From: Rosa chinensis
Lineage: Eukaryota > Streptophyta > Magnoliopsida > Rosales > Rosaceae
Assembly: GCF_002994745.2 (NCBI RefSeq)
Contig: NC_037092.1
Span: 20,113,001-20,177,000, forward strand
Reading direction: 5' to 3'
DNA length: 64,000 bases
Shown: positions 33,540 through 45,466 of the stretch, one piece after another
How the letters are laid out: every line of letters starts with the position of its first letter
How positions within the stretch are numbered: the first letter of the stretch is position 1
Notes under the pieces: generated by a model
Database searches by the model: none
Told to the model about the DNA's origin: nothing
The model's input: the letters and a program-made list of their open reading frames with translations, nothing else
Translations under genes and position numbers: made by a program

Positions 33540-34340
33540 AGTAAAAAAATAAAAATTGAACTTTTGTCTATTTCTATCGGTTCAAGAATCTCAAATGATC
33601 ACGAAAATTCTATGATACATTAATGTATTAGTGTATTAAGCATTAAAACTTAGTGTCCATCATCAGATTAGATAACGATTGACTGCACAATTAATTTGAA
33701 CTTTTGCACGAGTAAATTGGTAATGCTAAGAATTTTGAGCTTGCTAATAACATTGTTGTCGTCAGAGAGCGCAAAGGTAGAAGCTAGATGAGCAGTGTTG
33801 GCATTAATGACATCGACTTAAACATTGGGGGCGACTAGCAATGTAAAATCCTAGCTCTCGAACAAATTGTGTGGCATAGTCGTTGGCACTTGTTAGATGT
33901 TATTTGTGACATTAACCATCTTCGTTGGCATTTATTTTGCCCTCTGTTTGGCTACTGTTATTGGGCTTTCGTCTGGTTAATCAATTTTAGCTTATCATTT
34001 TCATTTCCTACTTGTATGTTTTCACCATTTGGGTGTCTTTGATCCCCCAAAAAAAGAAAAAAAAATCTTAAGATGCTTTTATTTAGAATATAAGGTTTAA
34101 TGTTGACAAAAGTCACAAATAATCACTCAATTTTGAAAGTGTGGTAACCATAAATATCAAATTGGTCATAATTTAGCTTAACTATTTGTGCTTTTTGCCT
34201 TCCAATCATGGCCATAATCGTGTCATGTTCGTGTTAGCTACACGTAAAAGAGGCTTAATTTTGATTGGGACGACGTCGTTTGAGTGATGGAGTAGGGGAC
34301 GCGGACGCCTTAACCCGCCAAGCAGTCTGAGCCCGCCGTT
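33540..34340. other. Intergenic and upstream region of the aminotransferase gene
   Basis: No gene is visible. An A-rich stretch, cccccaaaaaaagaaaaaaaaa, ends near 34068 and could be the tail of an old retroposed copy. Just before the 5'UTR of the next gene is the palindrome acgacgtcgt (about 34271), which contains an ACGT core as bound by bZIP factors. Confidence 0.4.
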
Positions 34341-34359
34341 TGTATCCCTAAACACAAGA

Positions 34360-35259
34360 CGCAGTCTTCTCTCTTGAACTTGCTTTCTTCTCCCCCTCTT
34401 CTACTGCAGGCCACAGACTCTCTCAGATCTTCTCTCAGGTACTCTGAATCTACCGTTTATTGCTTCTCATATTCTCTCAACTTCTTGGGTTTATATCAAT
34501 TACACTCAGATTCTCCTAACTTGTTCTCCAGTTATCACCTTTTGCTATCCCATTCTCCGAAATTTGGGATTTTTATTGTTTTTTTTTTTATCTTCTGAGT
34601 CGTTGGGTATTTGATTATTGTCAATAGATTCACCAAAAACTTTTGTGCAGTTGCATTTCATGCCAGTTAGTTTCTGATTTTGAGATGTTGCTTCAACTAG
34701 GATTTTGGGATTTTCTCTAGTCTGAAATCATCAATTTCACCTAGCTCTTTGGTTCATATCTTATTTGTTTTGAATTTTTTTCATTTTGCAAGTTGAGTCC
34801 AACCCTTCTTGTTTGGTGCATTGCATTAATTGCTGTTGCTTCTCAAGCCTTGGCTCTGAAGTTTCTCATTTTCAAGTGTGTATTTGTAAATGGTGTATCG
34901 AAATTGTTTAGGGTTCTGCTAATATACAATTGTTTCAAATAAACAAAAACATAGGTAAAATGTTCCAAATATGAAGCTTGGGAAGTAAAGACGACACATT
35001 ACATGTGTTGGTACATTTTCGAAAGACAAAAGTGAGAGGCGAGAGGTTGATTGCAGAGTCAAAATTGTCTTGGAGGTTGCAAATCTTAGTCAAATACTCG
35101 TTTACACAGCCACATCAGTTCTGCATTGAGCTTTACCAAATACACCGTTTTATGATCACAGCATTTTTTAATAACAAAGTTTACCAACCACTCTGCTGGT
35201 TTGATTATTCTCACAAGTGATTTGTTTTACAACAGATTATAAGATCAAACGACGCTGAA
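34360..35259 (+). promoter_or_regulatory. 5' UTR with intron, aminotransferase gene
   Basis: A CT-rich leader (cttctctctt to tctctcag) ends at a gt donor at 34439. A matching acceptor, ttttacaacag, ends at 35235, leaving a short second leader exon before the ATG at 35260. 5'UTR introns of this kind are common in plant housekeeping genes. Open frames at 34374-34598 and 34978-35220 lie in this leader/intron and are not genes. Confidence 0.6.
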
Positions 35260-37774
35260 ATGACTTCCCTTCAAATCTCCCCCAACACAATTTCTCAACC
35301 TCTCAATCTCCGCCGTCAATTCAGCTCAAACTTGGACCAAAGGGTCCGACTAATCAATGGCCGGAGACCTGTGATGGCTTGCCTTAGCCTTGACGTGGAA
35401 GCACCAGTTACTGCATCAAAATCAGGGTTTTCGAAGAGCAAGGAGGTCATAGAGACAGAGGCGAAGGTTCTGGTGGGGACATACGCAAGAACTCCAGTGG
35501 TGTTGGCCAGTGGCAAAGGTTGTAAATTGTACGACATCGAGGGGAGAGAGTATTTGGATTTGAGCTCAGGGATTGCGGTGAATGCACTTGGACATGGTGA
35601 TGAGGACTGGTTGAAGGCTGTGGTTGAACAGGCCAATACCCTCACTCATGTCAGCAATGTCTACTACTCCATCCCTCAGGTTCGAGCTTTATGTTTTATT
35701 GTCGGGAACTATTCTTGTTTGACTCCCAAGAAGATGGGGGTTTATAAAATGAAAGAATTCCCTCTGGAGCCTTTTAAAGTTTATTTCTTCATGTTATCAT
35801 CACTATTGTCATGATATGAAGGTAGGAGAGGTAATGCATTAGAAGTTCTGTGGTTATGATTTGTTATGGACTTGTGGCATTGCTTGCTGTAGGTGGAACT
35901 AGCAGAGCGTTTGGTGGGCTCTTGTTTTGCAGACCGTGTGTTCTTCACTAATTCTGGAACTGAAGCAAATGAAGCAGCCATTAAATTTGCAAGGAAGTTT
36001 CAGAGACACAATCATCCTGATGCGAAAGAGCCTGCCACAAACTTCATTTCTTTCACTAACAGCTTCCATGGCAGGACCATGGGTGCGCTTGCCTTGACTA
36101 GCAAAGAGTATTACAGGTCTCCATTTGAGCCCGTCATGCCTGGAGTCACATTTGCAGAGTATGGAAATATAGAAGATACCAGAAAATTGATTCAGCCTGG
36201 AAAAACTGCTGCGGTTTTTGTTGAACCTATCCAGGGTGAAGGGGGCATATACAGTGCTACCAAGGAGTTTCTGCAATTTCTGCGTACTGCTTGTGATGAG
36301 GCTGGGGCTCTTCTGGTGTTCGACGAGGTAATCAGCTATTTGTCCTCAGTTTGTGTCGAATTCATAAGCTAGATGGTGAGTTCTCTAAATTTGTCTAAAC
36401 CTTTATGTCCACACCAAAATTGTTTTGAGTTGCTTTGGTTTAAGGTGGTAATTGCAATTGGTTCATTTCTATTAATCCCTTTGATAATGGCGATAATGGC
36501 CTTAAGCAGCAGCCCATTTAGCCGTGTATTATTTAGGATCTCCTGGGACTATTTTTTCACTAGTGAATATGGTTCTCTTTCCAGTCCTCTATTCCAAACT
36601 GCACAAAAAACTTGTTTCTGTTGTATTGGTTCATCTCTGATTTCAATACTTATAGCTAATGGTAGTCTTATTGCCCCTTTTGGTTCTTTTTTTTTTTTTT
36701 TTTTTACAAATTTGGAGTGTGACTGAATAAACCATCATTTAGACTTTTCAAGTGCCAAACTTCATTATGTTCATGCTTCTTGATACATAACCGTGTGAAA
36801 ATTCATGTTTCCAGTTTTTAGTTTTTGGTGTCATGTCTATGTGGACATAAAGTAATATTTGTTTGGTACCTATATAGTTGTTACATTATACCAGCAACAG
36901 TTAAATTTGACTTCCTTATCTACTTGCCCACTATAATTTTGTCTTTGTTGTAATACTCTCTACTAGTAAAGATAAAAGAACTATAATAAATGCCTAATTC
37001 TTAAAAAGAACGTTTTTGATAAATAAATGTAGGTCTCATAGAGTGTTCAATACTAACTAGGCTTTCAATTTCTTTTAAAAGGGAAACAAGAATTGAGCGA
37101 CCTAAGCCTAAAAGATTCAAGTTTATTGAGTAATTCTCTCTTACATTGTATGTTTATAAGGTGTTTCAACTAATTTTATTTGTTCTTCCTACCAGACACT
37201 TTTTATTTACACTCTTCATTCTTTTGTTCTGTAGGTTCAATGTGGTTTAGGCCGAACTGGGTATCTGTGGGCGCATGAGTCATTTGGTGTGTTCCCAGAT
37301 ATAATGACACTAGCTAAGCCACTAGCTGGAGGCCTACCCATTGGAGCTGCATTGGTGACTGAAAGAGTTGCTTCTGCCATAGCTTTCGGTGACCATGGAA
37401 GTACTTTTGCCGGTGCACCTCTCGTGTGCAATGCTGCCTTAGCCGTTCTCAAAAAGATATCAAATCCCAATTTTCTGGACAGTGTCTCTAAGAAAGGTGT
37501 CTACTTCAAACATATCTTAAATCAGAAGCTGGGAGGAAACCCTCATGTGAGAGAAATACGCGGTTTTGGGCTTATTATTGGAGTTGAATTGGATGTCCCT
37601 GCCTCACCTCTTTTGGATGCATGTAGAAGTGCCGGCCTTCTAGTGTTAACTGCTGGAAAAGGCAATGTTGTGAGGCTAGTGCCTCCATTGATCATAAGTG
37701 AGCAGGAGCTTGATCGTGCAGCTGAGATTTTGTACCAATCGTTGCCTGTACTTGACGAAAAAAATTCAAATTAG
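35260..37774 (+). CDS. WIN1: Acetylornithine aminotransferase, plastidial
   Basis: PLP enzyme of arginine synthesis: it converts N-acetylglutamate semialdehyde plus glutamate to N-acetylornithine plus 2-oxoglutarate, in the plastid. Exons are 35260-35679, 35893-36327 and 37235-37774. All are phase 0 and code for 464 residues. The first 60-70 residues are Ser/Arg-rich with few acids and look like a chloroplast transit peptide. Motifs are GTEANEAA (about 162, phosphate binding), [31 protein letters not shown] (Asp about 284) and the PLP Lys in [14 protein letters not shown] (Lys about 313), then [12 protein letters not shown]. The frame is clean throughout. Arabidopsis has one such gene (WIN1/TUP5); Rosid counterparts share this three-exon plan as far as I recall. 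Open frames inside introns are not genes. Confidence 0.96.
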
Positions 37775-38502
37775 AAGGAAGAAAATTGTATGTTCCGTTG
37801 TAGATGTTGCTTCTAGTTCGTGTACTAGTTTGTCATCAGCATCTAGATTCGAGAATGTTTTTCTACATTTTCAAATATGGACAACTATAACTACTAATGT
37901 TACTTGTATTGTTGGTGGTTGCTAAGAAAATAAAAGAATAATATAAACACATTTTCAATTGTTGCCCGAAATAATAAACACAAAATTCATCCATATGTGT
38001 CCCTCTGAGAACTAATGTACATGCCCTACACTTAAGACACCAGAAAATGTAATAAAAAATAAATTAAATATTGAAATCTTGTATCATCTGTCTGGTAAAC
38101 ATCCAAATTTCCATGCTTTTCATACAAGCATCACAGACAATGTACAACACATAATTACATCAAAGTAGCAATGATTGCCTGACGCTCATAAGCAATACTC
38201 AATCCGTGCTAGTTTGATCTCAATTGAAGACCGAGCTTCCCCTAATTTCTGTGCTGCAGCATGTATAATTCGAAATTGGCAGAGCGTAATATACAACTGC
38301 ACAGATTCGACGAATCCAACTGAACTGGACAAAATGCAAAATCCTGATTCTTATGACCATACAATTGTCAAGCTCGCTAACATGTCAAAGGTGGATTCTC
38401 ATAGCTATAAAAATCTCAGCATATGAAACTACCAGATCTTTTCAGCCTTGAACTTACTATGATCATGACTGACTGGTTTGAGTACTGTGTATAATTTTCT
38501 CT
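37775..38502. other. Convergent gene ends (3' UTRs)
   Basis: The aminotransferase (plus) and the TPR gene (minus) end about 730 bp apart. The space probably holds both 3' UTRs and poly-A signals, for example aataaaag near 37930 and several aataaa words near 37970-38060. The open frames at 37698-37925 and 38175-38426 have no features and are not called. Confidence 0.5.
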
Positions 38503-41327
38503 TCACTTTACCGGCCGAACACCAACAGTTTTTACACGGAACCGATACTGTGGTCGAGACTCTTCCTCATCATCATCATCATCATCTTCGCTAGAGTCAT
38601 CTTCCACACTGTCCCACCGTCCATAGTCCAGAGAAGAGTGTCCCTTCGGTTTTGGGATTGCTTGCCATCCCTTTTCTTTTTCAGGTGATACTTTGATGTT
38701 ATCTGGTGTAACTTCAGCCGGGGAAGTAGTCTTAATAGAGTTTTCTTTTGGATCCCTTACTTCTTCAGCAGAGTCCTTGTTCGTTGGTGTCTTGAGTGGG
38801 ATGACATCAGCAATAGTAGTCCTATTAACCTCAGCAAGCTGATCCCTTCCTTCCCTCAAAGGTACTACATCTTCTTTTCCTATATATTGCTCTTCTCTCT
38901 CCCCATATCTATTTGGCTCTGCTTCATCCTCTTCTTCTTCCTCTTCTTCTAGCTCTGCTTCGGACTCGGGTATTGGAGCCAGTGACTTTCCTCAAGCAGA
39001 AAAAATAACTTCTTACTCACAGCCAGGAAATTGACATGTGCAAATTATGATTTCAGCACCTGCTGCACTGCTGCTGGTGATGATGATGTTCATAATTGTA
39101 AATTTATTGCAATGATGATGTTCACAATTGCAAACATGATGGTGATGATGATGATAATTCTATGTCAAATACAAATGAACAGAAACCTGAAGTTGTTCGA
39201 AAAGTGAGGACAAATGATTGCTTTCCGATTTTAGATTCTAAATGCAAACTATTCTATAACTAAGTAGCAAGGTCACCAAACTTATGAATTAATCTCAAAT
39301 GGCCCCTAATCTTCAATTATTGGAGCATAAGTAATGTGGAAATTCTATGTGGATTAATGAAAATTTGGCAGCAAGAATAAGAGATTACACCACTTGCGTC
39401 CTTAAACGGGCTTCAAGTGATGATGTTCACAATTGCAATGATGGTGGTGATGATGATAATTCTATGTCAAATACAAATGAACAGAAACATGAAGTTGTTT
39501 GAAAAGTGAGGACAAATGATTGCTTTCCTATTTTAGATTCTAAATGCAAACTATTCTATAACTAAGTAGCAAGGTCACCAAACTTATGAATTAATCTTAA
39601 ATGGCCCCTAATCTTCAATTATTGGAGCATAAGTAATGTGGAAATTCTATGTGGATTAATGAAAATTTGGCAGAAAGAATAAGAGATTATACCACTTGCG
39701 TCCTTAAACGGGCTTCAAGGTTCTGATACACTTCGGATGATGGATTTAACTCTATGAGCCTATTAACATCAAAGAGTGCTGAGCGGTACTCCTTTAGTGT
39801 CACCAGGGTCTGAGCCCGCAACATCAATGCTCCAGTGTGATTGTAATCAAGCTCAAGCACTGAGGTACATTCCTCTGCAGCCTAAGATGATCAGAATGAA
39901 TTCATGTAAGAAATCAATTAACAGAAAAGAACAAACACCAGATAGGACAAAAAATGCCAGAAACAAATTTCTATGGATGAAATTTCATGTATGCGCACAT
40001 ATATGCACAATGTGAAAATAGATAGAAATTAGAGACACAAGACCGAGGTACAAGCTACATTAATACACAGTCAAATCAAAACCTACATCTGGATGCATAA
40101 TTTTCCCGTGCTCAACAGATCAAGCTGAATTTCAGGCATCACTTAACAGCCAAAAAGAAGAAGTGCTTTGACATACTTCACTTGAATGGATTCCCTGGTC
40201 AGTCCACCAAATCCACAAATAATGAAACATATTATAGGTGCTATTGTTTTCCTCTTAAAACTTATAAGGACGTTTTTTCTTACAGGTAAGACTGTAAGAC
40301 ATAAAAGTCCTTCTAAGAACAAAAATTGGGAAAGAAAGAAATAACTATCGTTTGTACGGAAATGGTTTCATCTTCCTCATAACTGAAATTGAGCAACTAC
40401 CACTACTTTCTCCATCTCAACTCTGACAGTATTTGAACTCATAACTAGCAAATATGGAATTTTAAAATCAAGGTTGTCTTCCATGCAGAAGAAGATAGAT
40501 ATGCTCTAGAACTTAGGACTCGAATTTGATCTAAAATAGTTGAGCTTAAGTATTCTCTCAACATTTGTAATAAGAAAAGGAATTGATGTGTTGGCCATTA
40601 CATCTTGGTTTCCTGAATAAAAAGACACGGGGAAAAAGGCAATCACACACCTCTGGACAAAGCATACGAATTCAAAGAGATTCTTTAAATTTATGTCTGA
40701 AAAGTTTACAGTTTGTGTAGAATTCTATGAGCTGCTGGGTCTCCTTATCGCGATAGAAAGAAACGAATTCCAAATCATATAGAAAACTTAGGAGCTTAAA
40801 AGTTGGATCAAATAAGAGTATGAATAATACCTCCAGACATAACAGCTAAACTAACTAATACAACTATATTATCACTCACCCACCATATAAGAACAAAGCC
40901 TTTAAACAGTAAAAGAGTACTTACTAAAGAAAGAGCCTTTAGTACAACATAGAGACTAAAACATAATCATCTCAAAGATTCTCAACCATGTGAATAAAGA
41001 GCACTAAAATTTTCAATTCATATTCTCTGAAAACAATTTGGAAAATCAAAAATGATCATTACCAAACAAAATTTACATACTTTACCAACTACTGGGTACT
41101 GAAATTTTGAAAATAGGAAGAGACAAAAACAAAAAAGGGAGGACCTTTTTGAAATCGTGAAGCTTGAGGAAGCAAGCGGCTCTATTGCTGTGGAGGGCAA
41201 TCTTCTGGGGTTTGGTCTTGGCCATGGATAGGGCTTCGGTGTAGAATCCCAGGGCCTCCTGGTACCTCCCTTCCCGGTACATGAGGTGGGCCCGCTCGAT
41301 CTTGTTCGCCGGCGCCGCCGATGCCAT
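38503..41327 (-). CDS. TPR-domain protein of unknown role
   Basis: Three exons on the minus strand: 41327-41145, 39881-39693 and 38985-38503, of 183, 189 and 483 nt, all phase 0, encoding 284 residues. Exon 1 (MASAAPANKIERAHLMYREGRYQEALGFYTEAL, SNRAACFLKL) and exon 2 (CTSVLELDYNHTGALMLRAQTL, EYRSALFDVNRLIELNP) form about three TPR helices pairs, as in protein-protein adaptors of Hsp90/Hsp70 type. Exon 3 is acidic, including ELEEEEEEEDEAEP, and ends with a DDDDDDEEE stretch and RFRVKTVGVRPVK. The first intron is large (1.26 kb) and the second (0.7 kb) carries a duplicated exon end. The splice acceptor of exon 3 (gaaag|tcactgg) is weaker and AG-proximal alternatives exist. It resembles small plant TPR-like proteins; no symbol can be given. 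Confidence 0.85.
39113..39719. repeat. 302-bp tandem duplication covering an exon end
   Basis: The segment 39116-39417 recurs at 39418-39719 with an offset of 302 bp and only a few changes. The second copy's right part is the 3' end of exon 2 of the TPR gene with its donor (CAAGTG|GTATAA). The first copy repeats these 27 exon bases with a donor-like GTGTAA inside intron 2. Both copies also contain short gatgat runs. Confidence 0.92.
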
Positions 41328-41479
41328 CCCGCCAATCTCAGCCGTCCAGCTGTTCAGTCTATCGGAGAGAGACGGAGTTTGGGGTGGAGTAGTGATTGGG
41401 AAATGTGATTTACAAAGCTGGAGAGGCGGAGCTGAGACAGCTCCTGAGTTTAAATTTTCTGATTTTATTGAAATTTTAT

Positions 41480-42492
41480 GATCATTTTTTTTTTTTTGTT
41501 CTTTTTGTTTTTATTGGTGGGTGCACGTGACTGCCGACATGTTGGTCAACCACATACGAATCAGATGTATAGAATTCTTTTTGAATAATATGTCACAGAT
41601 ATTTCATTGATACTCAAACTAGAATTGTCATTACATACTCTTCTGTTGTTATTTATAGACAAATCAAGATGTTGTGGTGGTGCTACGGCAATACATGGGA
41701 TAAGTCCGCTCATTATACATTGATCACTCACTTATGTAAAGCAAGTCTATGAATTATGAAACGACGTAGTGAATAGCAAGCTTAGAAACTAAAAGACATA
41801 GGGTGCACAAAAGTGCATATAGCTTTGACTATATTATAGGAAATTATTGGAAATAAGCAAGAAAGCTTAACAATTGCAAAGCAACCCAGTCGAGCCCAAC
41901 ACAAGACATCCCCAGCCCCAAAGCCTAATAGAACAACCCAACTCAGGCCCAGTTAGTTTTCTTCTGCACCAAACAGCTGCATGATCAGCAGCTTAGCCAC
42001 ACCTCCGCGACCTCCCCTCCAAAACCTCCGCCACTGCAGCCAATCTAGGATTGAGTCACAAATGTTGGAAACCTAAAGTAGATCCGAACGCAACACTGGG
42101 ATGAATCAACCTAAACAATCCAAACGTCGGAGAACCACCAAGAGCCAACAAACCACGATGATGGCCGATAAAACCAGAGGCTGCAAAAGACGACATTAGT
42201 GCCTCAAGATTTGCACCGAAAACCTACGTTGATCAATCCAGTCAATCATTCGAGCACAACACTCTCAATCAAGCCTCCCCCGAGCACTAGCATCAAAATA
42301 CCCGTCTGGCAGCAGAGCACAACGTCGGTGAGGCCAGAGGATAGGCTAGACATCGGATGTATAAGGTCTTGCAGATACCAACTTCGATCTTTAGGGTGGC
42401 TAGGGTTTCATCACTCTGAGATATTAGTCTATAATTGTAATATGTTTAGAATTTGAGCTGTTATATTAGTCATATGTTGGAAAATTTAATAG
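41480..42492. other. Intergenic, repeat-derived sequence
   Basis: No gene. From about 41900 to 42400 the sequence is C/A-rich, with many stops in all frames and phrases such as ccaccgcgacctccc. Its composition differs from its neighbours, as in decayed retroelement coding DNA, but I cannot place it in a family. An 85-codon frame at 42199-42456 is not convincing. Confidence 0.35.
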
Positions 42493-42869
42493 GGAAAAAT
42501 GCACAGATAGTGTTTGAAGACACTGAGGATTGTCAAAATGATACCTGAACTTTCAAACGTATCAACGTGATACTTGGACTTATATTTTCTTATCAACATA
42601 GTACCTACGTCAACTTTCCGTCACGGCTCCGTCAGTTTAAGTCACGTGCGATGTATATGAGGCCGCAAATGAGGACAAAATGGACTTTTTACTCACATCA
42701 GCCCCAAAACTTGATTAAAACTTCAAATTTTTTTTTTGTTACAACTAAAACTTCAATTCTTGGTGTTCATCTTCTTAAAACCATCAAAAAAGCAAAAACA
42801 AAAAAAATCTCAGCAATTGTTCATGTTCAATGAACATTGGTCATCTTCTTGGACTTGACAAACCCATTT

Positions 42870-43143
42870 TGGAAGAGAAATGGAAGATTCCAAGCCTGCT
42901 GTGTTCTCCTCCCACCGCCGCTGGTACACCTCCAAGCCAGTATGAAGATTCTGGCACAATGGCCTCTGCCTCAACACAAAATATGAATTTCAATCACCCA
43001 ATAAAAACCCAGAAAGAGAAAACCTTTTCAAGTTCATATTTGAAATAGACAAACCCGAGCTCAAACCATTAGTGGCATCTTCCATGTGCGTCTTGGAGAA
43101 AGCTCTATTTCTTCAACGTTCTTGAGGCTTTCAATGCTCTCTT
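42870..43143 (+). pseudogene. Possible second captured coding fragment
   Basis: From an ATG near 42880 the frame reads MEDSKPAVFSSHRRWYTSKPV, a stop, and continues in the same frame as NLFKFIFEIDKPELKPLVASSMCVLEKALFLQR to a stop near 43127. The second part has a regular helix-like pattern, but I do not recognise the protein. It lies between the element's TIR and the captured aminotransferase exon. Confidence 0.3.
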
Positions 43144-43543
43144 CAACATTGCAGCACACACTTGGTAGGCTTGCAACTTCTTCCAAGCTTCTGCGTTTTG
43201 AGTGAGAATAGCCTTTTCAAGCTTCTACTCATCTCTCCCTCACTGGTGGCTGATGGACCCAAAATACCAATTCCTCCAACACTTAACCGAAACTCGAAAA
43301 TGAACACATAATTGTATAGAACTTGAAGAGTAGATTAGACCTCTTACCTCGGCCTTTGCCGACTGAGATCAAATTCGCCGGAAATTGCAGAAAACCCACC
43401 AGCAACTCCGAAGCTTCCAAGCTTCGATTCTCTCTCCAAAGTTGACGATCTAAAAAGAAAACACCATATAATCTCAAATTTTAGTCACAGATTCATCATA
43501 GTCCTCTCTTCTTCTCCATCTCTCAAACCAAGTCACTCAGTCC

Positions 43544-43709
43544 ATGGCGCTCTCCACCAAACTTCTTCAACGGAGGAGCTCCACCGCAGTCTTCAGCGAG
43601 ATCCATGTCCTGTTGGCGGACTGTCCAACCTACTCCCAAAGATCCCATTCTCGACGTCACCGAAGCCTTTCTCGCCGATCCCAGTCCCAACGAAGTCAAT
43701 GTTGGAGTC
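43544..43709 (+). pseudogene. Captured exon 1 of mitochondrial aspartate aminotransferase
   Basis: The start reads MALSTKLLQRRSSTAVFS, a mitochondrial targeting-like sequence. After a two-base deletion the next frame reads [37 protein letters not shown] and ends at a gtgagt donor at 43710. This is the conserved N-terminus of mitochondrial AspAT ([32 protein letters not shown] pattern), cut at its exon-1 boundary. Intron-like sequence and about 270 bp of upstream leader-like sequence come with it. No further exons follow, so it is a dead fragment rather than a gene. Confidence 0.8.
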
Positions 43710-43983
43710 GTGAGTCCACTCTCTCTTTTCTTGCCTTCTCTCAATTTCCTGATCCCGGACACTCAATTTACTCCGACTAAATTGAAAGATCATCCTTTCT
43801 AATCCATCATTTCTACTCTCTGATTTCCTTCCTTCTTTTGCAATTCGCTAACGGCGGAGAATTGAGAGTGAACTCGATTATGGGTAAATTGATGATAAAC
43901 GAGAGAGAAGAAGAAGAAATTTATTTAATTCTTCCTTTTTCTTTCTTAATTATGAAATTTATTTAAATTAATTATATTATTTA

Positions 43984-44322
43984 GGGAAAATTTCACAAAT
44001 GGTCACTCAACTATGACTCATTCGACACTTTAGTCACTGAAGTTTCAAATATATCACTTTGGTCACTCAACTATTACACTGTCAATCACTTAAGTCACTC
44101 AAAGAGTATTTTTTATAATTTTTTTTTAATGAAAAAAATTTAACAAATCACTTAAGTCACTTAAAGAGTATTTTTTATAATTTTTTTTAATGAAAAAAAA
44201 TTAACAAAGTGACTTAAGTCATTAACAATGTAATAGTTGAGTGACCAAAGTGATATATTTGAAACTTCAGTGACCAAAGTGTCGAATGAGTTATAGTTGA
44301 GTGACCATTTGTGAAATTCTCC
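43984..44322. mobile_element. Mutator-type MITE, 339 bp, nested in the Pack-MULE-like element
   Basis: Near-perfect long inverted repeats of over 100 bp start gggaaaatttcacaaatggt and end accatttgtgaaattctcc. A 10-bp target duplication, atattattta, flanks them (43974-43983 and 44323-44332). The centre has a short direct repeat (cttaagtcac...ttttttataatttt, twice). No coding sequence. The structure could give a long hairpin RNA if transcribed. Confidence 0.92.
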
Positions 44323-44455
44323 ATATTATTTAATTAAATCATGGCTAAGACAAAAAATTAATTTGAGGGCACATTAGTCATTTTGCCCTCATTTTCGGCC
44401 TCACATGCATTGCACGTGACTCAAATTGACGGAAAGTTGATGTAGATACTATGGC

Positions 44456-44800
44456 TATGTTTGGTATGGCTGGGCTTTTCAGAAAAGCTGGTTTCTGCTT
44501 ATTTCTGAGAATAAGCGGCTGAAAAGCAAAGTAGCTGAGTGTTTGGTAAACTGGCTTTTTATAAGAGCTGTCAGTGGCAAAGTGTTTGGTAAACTCAAAC
44601 TGGCTTGTGTTTTTTGTTTGTGGAATGACCAAATTGGACATGAGAGATTATTTTGTCTTGATTGTTTGGTAATACAATGTTGTTCAAATGCTCTTGTTAT
44701 TATTTTTAATCTTTATTATGTCCTTATTAATTTTTGTTAACTTTCAATTTTTATAAATCATGGTGACCATATGATTAATATTAGACAATTTTAAAAATAA
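44456..44800. mobile_element. hAT-like element end (partial)
   Basis: The phrase tatgtttggtatggctgggcttttcagaaaagct and the following gtgtttggtaaactggctttt are typical of the terminal region of plant hAT-type non-autonomous elements. The opposite end was not found. It appears to have truncated the right TIR of the Pack-MULE-like element. Confidence 0.35.
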
Positions 44801-45465
44801 CTTATACAAATATATTATTAACATTAATAACAATTGGTTTCTGGTTCACATCAAATATCATAACATATTCAAATGTTCACGTTATTACGCGCATTCATCA
44901 AACTTTGAGTAATGCTATTTCTTATTGTTTCCATTTCTTGTGCACCATGACCATGATATTCTTTTTCTACATCATCATCCATTTCTATCCCACCACTTGA
45001 CCCATATCCTTCTCTTTCTTCACTGCAGACAAAATGTCTATCACCAACTCGATGAGGCTATATGATGAGACTATATAAATCTTTTCCTCAGAACCTGTAT
45101 GAAACAACAAATAGGTAAATTACAAATAGCCTAAGCCAACTCTTTCTCAATCCAAGATAGTGATCCAACCTAATTTGTGCACAAGTTGACATACTAAACC
45201 AGAAAAATGCTCAAATTATTGGAAACAAAGATGCACAAAACTAGAGTAAGAAAACGTGATGAATAGGAGCTAGCGCTTCATATGCTACAATACGTACTTC
45301 TGCTCAAGTCTGCCTTGCAGCAGACACATAAACACTACAATTAGCTAGCTCCTGATGGTATCATAGATCCAACTTGGCATTAGTATCTGTATCTAAGGCC
45401 AATTTGGCAAGTCTAAAGTTTGCAACCTGATCAAAGAATACATACAATCAATGTTCTAAAAAACG
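44801..45465. other. Intergenic, no gene seen
   Basis: AT-rich, with no open frame or structured repeat that I can support. Confidence 0.35.
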
Positions 45466-45466
45466 G

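Larger units (their letters stand above)
42493..44455. mobile_element. Pack-MULE-like element with captured gene pieces
   Basis: Left end gggaaaaatgcac and its inner part (42598-42685: tagtacctacgtcaactttccg, then gtcacgtgc, gaggccg) match the reverse complement of 44378-44455 (gtcacgtgc, gttgatgtagatacta) at most positions, so these are terminal inverted repeats. The outer 100 bp of the left TIR have no partner on the right, where a hAT-like end begins. Inside is exon 1 of a mitochondrial aspartate aminotransferase and, at 42870-43140, another coding-like stretch. No target duplication was found because the right end is missing. Confidence 0.6.

Noticed and set aside
34374..35220. Short frames before the aminotransferase start
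   Set aside because: They fall in the 5' UTR and its intron; splice signals fit a leader intron better than a coding exon.
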